Shown piece by piece: positions 58,738 to 64,000 of a stretch of DNA of 64,000 bases. The first letter of the stretch is position 1; every line of letters begins with the position of its first letter. The notes below the pieces were generated by a model, which worked only from the letters and a program-made list of their open reading frames with translations, was not told the origin of the DNA and made no database searches. The translations under genes were made by a program, and so were the position numbers. The DNA lies in contig CAAEMZ010000028.1 in assembly GCA_900757195.1 (NCBI GenBank), positions 1 to 64,000 on the forward strand, written 5' to 3'. The stretch comes from Lachnospiraceae bacterium. GTDB lineage: Bacteria; Bacillota; Clostridia; Lachnospirales; Lachnospiraceae.

Positions 58738-60210
58738 ATGAATTATCTGGTTGAAAAAGTCAGTGAATATATGCAGCAGAATCATATGGTTGAAGAAGGA
58801 CAGAAAATCGTTGTCGGTGTTTCCGGCGGCGCAGATTCGATGGGATTACTTTTTGTCCTTTCGGAGCTGGCCGAATATTTTCATTTATCCCTGGCGGTGG
58901 TTCATGTCAATCACGGCCTGCGGGGCAAAGCCGCAGACGGGGATCAGTCCTATGTGGAACAGGTATGCAGGGAACAGAAAATCCCGTGTTACAGCTTTCA
59001 TGTGGATCTGAAACGCTTCGCAAAGAAAGAGGGTATGTCAGAGGAGGAGGCCGGACGTTATTACCGGTATCAGTGCTTTGAAAAGGTCCGCAGGGAAATT
59101 TCGGCCCAGAGGATCGCGGTGGCCCATCAGCGGGAGGATGTCTGCGAAACGGTGCTGTTCAATCTGTTCCGGGGGACAGGTCTGCGGGGGCTTTCGGGGA
59201 TTCCGCCGGTCCGGGATGTAATCATCCGGCCGTTGCTGTGCGCCGGACGTCAGGAAATCGAAGCCTATCTTCAGGAACGGGGCATCGGGTGGCGGACGGA
59301 TGAGACCAATCTGACGGATCTGTATGCGAGAAACCGGATACGTCATGCGATCCTGCCCTATGCCCGGGAGTATATAAATGCGGCGGCCGGGCAACATATA
59401 CAGGAAACGGCCGGGTTATTAAAGGATATTGCCGATTATCTGGACCGTCAGGGCGAGGCAGCCTTTGACCTGTGTGCGGAAGTTGGACGGCAGGCGTCAG
59501 TAACGATTCACCATGAAACCTTTTTGACGTTCGATATTGTGATCCAGAGAGAAGTGATCCGCCGGGCCGTCAGTGTGGCCGCCGGCCAGTTAAAGGATGT
59601 GGACCGGGAGCATATCGAAATGATACGGGCGCTGATGGATAAATATGTAGGCAGGCGGTGTCACCTGCCGGGACAGCTTCAGGCCGTCCGGACCTACGAC
59701 GGGATTATCATAAAAAAAGAAAATGCCTCTGCGGAAACGGTGAAAGAAGCCTTTTGTATGGACGTCCGGGCGCCGGGAAAATTTGTCATTCCGGGACCGG
59801 GAATGGAGATTGAACTGTCCCTCCGGGAGGATTATGAAAATGAAGAAATTCCCATAAATAGGTATACGAAATGGTTTGATTATGATAGAATTAAAAATGG
59901 TCTGACGGTAAGGACCAGAGAAAACGGCGATTTTATCACACTGGACGGGCAGGGGCACCGGAAACTGCTTAAACGGTGGATGATCGATGAAAAGATTCCG
60001 CGGGAACAGCGGGAGAGTATGCTTTTGCTGGCCGACGGAAATCACATTCTCTGGATTATGGGATACCGGATCAGCGATAACTATAAAGTGACCGATGCCA
60101 CAAAGCGGGTATTGGTTGTAAGGATAAAAGGAGAAAAAAGCGATGGAGGACAATATCAAAATATTGTTGACAGAGGAAGAAGTAGATACCCGGATTCGAG
60201 AACTGGGTGA
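58738..60210 (+). CDS. tilS: tRNA(Ile)-lysidine synthetase
   Basis: TilS makes lysidine at C34 of tRNA-Ile2 so it reads AUA. The 490-residue protein has the PP-loop VVGVSGGADSMGLLFVL near 27-43, VVHVNHGLRGKAADGDQSYVE, VAHQREDVCETVLFNLFRGTGLRGLSG and ETNLTDLYARNRIRHAILP. The C-terminal TilS_C region has VRTRENGDFITLDGQGHRKLLKRWMIDEKIPREQR. The usual family end is near VLVVRIKGEK. Here the frame continues 23 residues into hpt (overlap 68 bp), ending in SRTG. GAAAAGGAG precedes the ATG. Confidence 0.93.
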   Translation: MNYLVEKVSEYMQQNHMVEEGQKIVVGVSGGADSMGLLFVLSELAEYFHLSLAVVHVNHGLRGKAADGDQSYVEQVCREQKIPCYSFHVDLKRFAKKEGMSEEEAGRYYRYQCFEKVRREISAQRIAVAHQREDVCETVLFNLFRGTGLRGLSGIPPVRDVIIRPLLCAGRQEIEAYLQERGIGWRTDETNLTDLYARNRIRHAILPYAREYINAAAGQHIQETAGLLKDIADYLDRQGEAAFDLCAEVGRQASVTIHHETFLTFDIVIQREVIRRAVSVAAGQLKDVDREHIEMIRALMDKYVGRRCHLPGQLQAVRTYDGIIIKKENASAETVKEAFCMDVRAPGKFVIPGPGMEIELSLREDYENEEIPINRYTKWFDYDRIKNGLTVRTRENGDFITLDGQGHRKLLKRWMIDEKIPREQRESMLLLADGNHILWIMGYRISDNYKVTDATKRVLVVRIKGEKSDGGQYQNIVDRGRSRYPDSRTG

Positions 60211-60670
60211 GCAGATCAGCGCGCAGTATGCCGGAGAAAGTGTCCACCTGATCTGTGTGCTGAAGGGCGGCGTATTCTTTATGTGTGAACTGGCAAAACG
60301 TATTTCTGTGCCGGTATCCATGGATTTCATGTCCGTATCCAGCTATGGCAGCGGAACGACATCTTCAGGTGCCGTAAGAATTGTAAAAGACCTGGACGAG
60401 CCTTTGGAAGGCAAAAATGTTCTGATTGTAGAAGATATTATTGACTCTGGAAACACACTGCACTATCTTGTGGAGATTTTATATAAGAGACAGCCAAAGA
60501 GTATCCGTATCTGTACACTGCTTGATAAACCGGACCGCCGCGTGGCAGATGTCCATGTGGATTATACCGGTTTTGAGATTCCGGACGAATTTGTCGTAGG
60601 CTATGGTCTGGATTATGCACAGAAGTACCGTAATCTGCCATTTGTCGGAGCTGTCGTGTTAGATGAATAG
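60143..60670 (+). CDS. hpt: Hypoxanthine phosphoribosyltransferase
   Basis: It makes IMP (and GMP) from hypoxanthine (guanine) and PRPP. The 175 residues have the type I PRTase fold with [51 protein letters not shown] and the PRPP-binding [17 protein letters not shown] (about 93-109). The purine-contact region [38 protein letters not shown] follows, here noted by positions 131-168. The start is inside the tilS tail, with AAGGAGAAAA upstream. The tilS-hpt-ftsH order is that of most Firmicutes. Confidence 0.95.
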   Translation: MEDNIKILLTEEEVDTRIRELGEQISAQYAGESVHLICVLKGGVFFMCELAKRISVPVSMDFMSVSSYGSGTTSSGAVRIVKDLDEPLEGKNVLIVEDIIDSGNTLHYLVEILYKRQPKSIRICTLLDKPDRRVADVHVDYTGFEIPDEFVVGYGLDYAQKYRNLPFVGAVVLDE

Positions 60671-60681
60671 GAGGTTGCCAA

Positions 60682-62547
60682 TTGAATAAAAGAAGAGGAT
60701 TTGGCATCTGGCCTCTGGTTCTGGCCGTTATACTTCTGGCGGTTCTGCTGTATGATACGATGCTTTTGAACCGGGCCGGAGATTACACTTACCCGCAATT
60801 CCTTCAGGATATACAGGAACGGGCAGATGCGATCGAAGAAGTGATTATTGTTCCGAACGTTGAGGTGCCGACCGGTAAGGTTGAGGTGCTGTGGAATGAC
60901 GATTCCCAGTCGGAATGTTATGTGACGGATGTCAATGAAGTCCAGTCACTTTTGAAACAGACATCGGTAGACCGCTGGTTTGTCACCGATGCACAGAGAG
61001 ATTCCTGGCTGGAGAAAAATGGTCTTCTGCTTGGTTTCGGAATCATTGCGCTGGTACTTTTCTTTTCCTTTATTTCCAGTCAGCAGGGCGGCTCGAATTC
61101 CAAAATGATGAATTTCGGAAAGAGCCGTGCGAAAATGTCGGATGAATCGGCGAAGGAAACGACCTTTAAGAAGGTTGCCGGACTGGAAGAAGAGAAGGAA
61201 GAGCTGCAGGAGGTTGTGGATTTCCTTAAAAATCCGAGACGCTATACCGAACTGGGCGCCCGTATACCGAAGGGCGTGATTCTGGTGGGACCGCCGGGAA
61301 CCGGTAAAACCCTTCTGGCAAAAGCGGTTGCAGGCGAAGCCGGCGTTCCGTTTTTCAGCATTTCCGGTTCGGATTTTGTCGAGATGTTTGTCGGTGTCGG
61401 CGCTTCCCGTGTCCGGGATTTATTCGAAGAAGCGAAGAAGCATGCACCGTGTATCGTATTTATTGATGAGATTGATGCGGTTGCCCGCCGGAGAGGTACC
61501 GGCATGGGCGGCGGCCATGACGAAAGAGAGCAGACATTGAACCAGCTTCTGGTTGAGATGGATGGTTTCGGCGTGAATCAGGGAATCATTGTTATGGCAG
61601 CGACAAACCGTGTAGATATTCTTGATCCGGCGATTTTAAGACCGGGACGGTTCGACCGGAAGGTCGGCATCGGACGGCCGGATGTCAAAGGACGCCGGGA
61701 AATTCTGGATGTGCATACAAAGGGAAAACCGCTCGGAGATGATGTTGATCTGGATCAGATCGCCCAGACAACGGCCGGATTTACCGGAGCGGATCTGGAA
61801 AACCTTATGAATGAGGCGGCGATCCTTGCCGCAAAAGCCCGCCGGGCATATATTGTTCAGGAAGATATTCAGAAGGCCTTTGTTAAAGTCGGTATCGGCG
61901 CAGAAAAGAAAAGCAAGGTTATCTCTGAGAAAGAGAAGCGGATTACCGCCTATCATGAGTCCGGTCATGCCATTTTATTCCATTTGCTTCCGGATGTGGG
62001 ACCGGTATATTCGGTGTCCATTATACCGACCGGCGTCGGCGCTGCAGGTTATACCATGCCGCTGCCTGAAAAGGACGAAATGTTCTATACCAAAGGCCGG
62101 ATGCTTCAGGATATTATGGTATCCCTTGGCGGCCGTGTCGCTGAAGAATTAATCTTTAATGATATTACCACCGGGGCTTCTCAGGATATTAAATCCGCGA
62201 CCCGGACAGCCCGGGCGATGGTCACCCAGTACGGTATGTCGGATGCGGTCGGCCTGATTAACTATGGCGGCGATGACGATGAAGTATTCATCGGAAGGGA
62301 TTTGGCCCATACAAAGTCCTATGGTGAAAGCATTGCCACAGTGATCGATCAGGAAGTAAAACGCATCGTGGATGAATGTCATGAGCAGGCACGGAAAATA
62401 ATCCGTGAAAATCGGGACGTTTTGGAGCGCTGTGCCCAGCTTTTACTGGTCAAAGAGAAGATTGGACGGGAAGAATTTGAGGCACTTTTTGACGAAACTG
62501 AGCAAATTGTCGAAAATATGACGGCGGATAATTCCGAAAATTGTTAA
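60682..62547 (+). CDS. ftsH: ATP-dependent zinc metalloprotease FtsH
   Basis: FtsH degrades membrane and unstable cytoplasmic proteins. The start is TTG at 60682, with GGAGG 7 bp upstream. The 621-residue protein has two membrane helices (about 9-26 and 113-131), an extracytoplasmic domain between them, AAA with Walker A GPPGTGKT near 203-210 and Walker [12 protein letters not shown], and the SRH region [19 protein letters not shown]. The zinc motif HESGH ([13 protein letters not shown] near 428) and downstream Asp ligands complete the protease. It ends the tilS-hpt-ftsH run; a terminator follows. Confidence 0.97.
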   Translation: MNKRRGFGIWPLVLAVILLAVLLYDTMLLNRAGDYTYPQFLQDIQERADAIEEVIIVPNVEVPTGKVEVLWNDDSQSECYVTDVNEVQSLLKQTSVDRWFVTDAQRDSWLEKNGLLLGFGIIALVLFFSFISSQQGGSNSKMMNFGKSRAKMSDESAKETTFKKVAGLEEEKEELQEVVDFLKNPRRYTELGARIPKGVILVGPPGTGKTLLAKAVAGEAGVPFFSISGSDFVEMFVGVGASRVRDLFEEAKKHAPCIVFIDEIDAVARRRGTGMGGGHDEREQTLNQLLVEMDGFGVNQGIIVMAATNRVDILDPAILRPGRFDRKVGIGRPDVKGRREILDVHTKGKPLGDDVDLDQIAQTTAGFTGADLENLMNEAAILAAKARRAYIVQEDIQKAFVKVGIGAEKKSKVISEKEKRITAYHESGHAILFHLLPDVGPVYSVSIIPTGVGAAGYTMPLPEKDEMFYTKGRMLQDIMVSLGGRVAEELIFNDITTGASQDIKSATRTARAMVTQYGMSDAVGLINYGGDDDEVFIGRDLAHTKSYGESIATVIDQEVKRIVDECHEQARKIIRENRDVLERCAQLLLVKEKIGREEFEALFDETEQIVENMTADNSENC

Positions 62548-62606
62548 AAAAGTGGAAAAATCGCAATTTACCGCTGAAAATCAATGATTTAATATGGATT
62601 TAACAA

Positions 62607-62650
62607 GAATTGAGGGCGAATTATACAAAACAGTTCGTCCTCATTCTTTT
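62607..62650 (+). terminator. Terminator of ftsH
   Basis: A stem GAATTGAGGGCGAA / TTCGTCCTCATTC with one bulged T and one G-U pair, 13-nt loop, then TTTT. The stretch from here to 62985 has no gene; it holds the control sites listed next. Confidence 0.75.
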
Positions 62651-62678
62651 GTTAATTAATAAAAATGACGATAAATTA

Positions 62679-62692
62679 CGAAAACGTTTACA
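62679..62692 (+). promoter_or_regulatory. Candidate cre (CcpA) site before the GH13 gene
   Basis: CGAAAACGTTTACA differs from the cre consensus TGWAANCGNTNWCA only at the first base. A TATAAT at 62757-62762 lies downstream, without a good -35 element. The site suits carbon catabolite control of an alpha-glucan enzyme, but it is about 230 bp before the better promoter at 62909. Confidence 0.5.
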
Positions 62693-62840
62693 TTTTGCAT
62701 AAAAAGATAAATATAAATAAAATCATGTTTGTGAACATTTATTTTTGAAGTGCAGTTATAATAAAACACGTAAACCCCCCCAATACATTATATAGTTTTT
62801 TGTTACACCCCATAAGAAACAAAAAATACCTTCTCCGAAG

Positions 62841-62873
62841 AAAGGGCAGCAGAACGGATGGCTGTCCTTTTTT
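62841..62873 (+). terminator. Hairpin with T run in the ftsH-GH13 gap
   Basis: AAAGGGCAGC / GCTGTCCTTT (10 bp, one G-U), 10-nt loop, then TTT. No gene ends here, so it either ends a short untranslated transcript from the TATAAT at 62757 or attenuates it. Confidence 0.6.
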
Positions 62874-62908
62874 CATGCCCTTTTTCCGTATCGGGGGCGT
62901 TTTTATAG

Positions 62909-62937
62909 TTGAGTTTACACAGAATTTAAAATATAAT
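62909..62937 (+). promoter_or_regulatory. Promoter of the GH13 gene
   Basis: TTGAGT (62909-62914), 17 bp, TATAAT (62932-62937), 48 bp before the ATG. Confidence 0.75.
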
Positions 62938-62985
62938 ATTAACATATTGATAGAATAGAAATAAAAATGATTGGGGAAATAGACC

Positions 62986-64000
62986 ATGGACTTTTTTATT
63001 GAACAAAATAGAAGCACCCGGGCGGAAAAAAGGTTTCTTTATCTCAATTATGTGAAGCCGATGGTTGACAGAGAAGCTTTATTTGCCGATGGTACGGAGG
63101 AATATGTGAAAATGTCCGGGGGAAAAGCCACATTGCGTTTTCGTACAGCAAAAAATAATGTCGAAACGGTAGGGCTTTGTATCGGAGAGAGCATGACGCC
63201 TATGAAGCGCGTGGAGTCGCAGGGCCTGTTTGATTATTATCAGATTGAAATAAACTGCCCGGAGGAGGGCTGCGCTTATTATTTTCGGATCCAGTCGGGA
63301 AAAATCGTTGTCTATTACAATAAGCGGGGCGCTATGAATGAGCATCAGGATTATTATGATTTTCGGCTGATTCCGGGATTTCATACACCGAACTGGGCGA
63401 AGGGCGCTGTTTTTTATCAGATCTTTGTGGATCGTTTTTATAACGGGGATCCTTCCAATGATGTGGAGGACAGAGAGTATATTTATATTCACCAGTATTC
63501 CCGGAAAGTGACCGACTGGGATTCGCTTCCGGAGGCCAGCGATGTCTGCCGTTTCTATGGCGGAGACCTCCAGGGGGTTATGGATAAGCTGGATTATCTG
63601 CAGGAGCTTGGCGTGGATGCGATTTACCTGAATCCGATTTTTGTGTCACCGTCGAATCACAAGTATGATATACAGGATTATGATTATGTGGATCCGCATT
63701 ACGGGAAAATAGTTTATGACGAGGGGAACTGTCTGGCGGATGGTGAAACGACCAACGAGAGCGCGGGACGGTTTGTTTCCAGAGTGACGGACCGCAGGAA
63801 TCTGGAAGCCAGTAATGCGCTTTTTGCCCGGCTGACACAGGAAATCCACCGCCGGGGCATGAAGATTATTCTCGATGGCGTGTTTAACCACTGCGGTTCT
63901 TTTAATAAATGGATGGACCGTGAGCATATTTACGATAAGAACCCGGATTATGCCAAAGGGGCGTATGTGAGCGGCGACAGTCCTTATCGGAACTTTTTTA
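62986..64000 (+). CDS. GH13 alpha-amylase family glycosidase, N-terminal part (3' end outside window)
   Basis: The frame from ATG 62986 is open to the right edge (338 codons), so the C-terminus is missing. Residues about 1-130 form an N-terminal sandwich domain as in neopullulanase/cyclomaltodextrinase enzymes. Then NWAKGAVFYQIFVDRFYNGDP opens the TIM barrel, followed by RFYGGDLQGVMDKLDYLQELGVDAIYLNPIF and the region I motif DGVFNHCG (about 297-304). The catalytic Asp, Glu and Asp of regions II-IV lie beyond the window. Such enzymes cut alpha-1,4 (and some alpha-1,6) bonds in maltodextrins or pullulan; no signal peptide is seen, so it is probably cytoplasmic. Confidence 0.9.
   Translation, partial: MDFFIEQNRSTRAEKRFLYLNYVKPMVDREALFADGTEEYVKMSGGKATLRFRTAKNNVETVGLCIGESMTPMKRVESQGLFDYYQIEINCPEEGCAYYFRIQSGKIVVYYNKRGAMNEHQDYYDFRLIPGFHTPNWAKGAVFYQIFVDRFYNGDPSNDVEDREYIYIHQYSRKVTDWDSLPEASDVCRFYGGDLQGVMDKLDYLQELGVDAIYLNPIFVSPSNHKYDIQDYDYVDPHYGKIVYDEGNCLADGETTNESAGRFVSRVTDRRNLEASNALFARLTQEIHRRGMKIILDGVFNHCGSFNKWMDREHIYDKNPDYAKGAYVSGDSPYRNFF

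Overview
The window is a chromosomal segment of a Gram-positive, endospore-forming Clostridia bacterium, most likely of the Lachnospiraceae. I infer this from the sporulation/division cluster at the right end, a type III glutamine synthetase, an archaeal-type glutamate synthase split into three genes, consensus TTGACA/TATAAT promoters and strong AGGAGG ribosome binding sites. Essentially all of it is ordinary chromosome. Two AT-rich patches, about 4.7-7.95 kb and 41.7-42.3 kb, look like accessory DNA, and both carry gene relics.

Layout. 0-4 kb: end of a lipid kinase gene, then a leftward mscS / AI-2E-type permease / trmB group and tRNA-Lys(CTT). 4-8.2 kb: small membrane and hypothetical genes, a decayed phage-type amidase gene, a DUF4160 gene pair and tRNA-Leu(CAG). 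8.2-17.2 kb: cyclophilin; a TPR protein / glycerol kinase / sirtuin / lipase-like hydrolase operon; a degenerate membrane sensor kinase; zinc-ribbon and TPM-domain proteins. 17.2-37.3 kb: a nitrogen block, with the split glutamate synthase, glnA and an ANTAR-domain regulator leftward, and gdhA, glnN, asnB, purC, pyrG, purF, carA, carB and dapL rightward. 37-49.8 kb: pncB, clpB, an orphan winged-helix regulator, Nudix, YqeY, a Xre regulator with candidate operators, a sigma factor, cwlD, Sua5, dCMP deaminase, a sugar-nucleotide transferase and superoxide dismutase. 49.9-52.2 kb: larE and larC for the nickel-pincer cofactor. 52.4-62.5 kb: a beta-lactamase-fold protein, then mazG-hup-rqcP-yabP-yabQ-divIC-spoIIE-tilS-hpt-ftsH in the order known from Firmicutes. 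62.9 kb to the edge: a GH13 alpha-amylase-family gene behind a candidate cre site.

How the genes work together. The nitrogen block makes glutamate and glutamine (gdhA, two glutamine synthetases, glutamate synthase) and then spends glutamine amide nitrogen (asnB, pyrG, purF, carAB). The main finding is that three RNA leaders in this block carry the same hairpin, a 6-8 bp stem with the identical hexaloop AAAGGC (A at position 1, G at position 4). The leaders lie in front of the glutamate synthase operon, gdhA and glnN. In each, the hairpin overlaps the 5' arm of an intrinsic terminator. This is the kind of target bound by ANTAR antiterminators, and an ANTAR protein with a receiver lacking its phosphoacceptor aspartate is encoded at the end of the leftward operon. 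I infer that this protein antiterminates all three transcripts.
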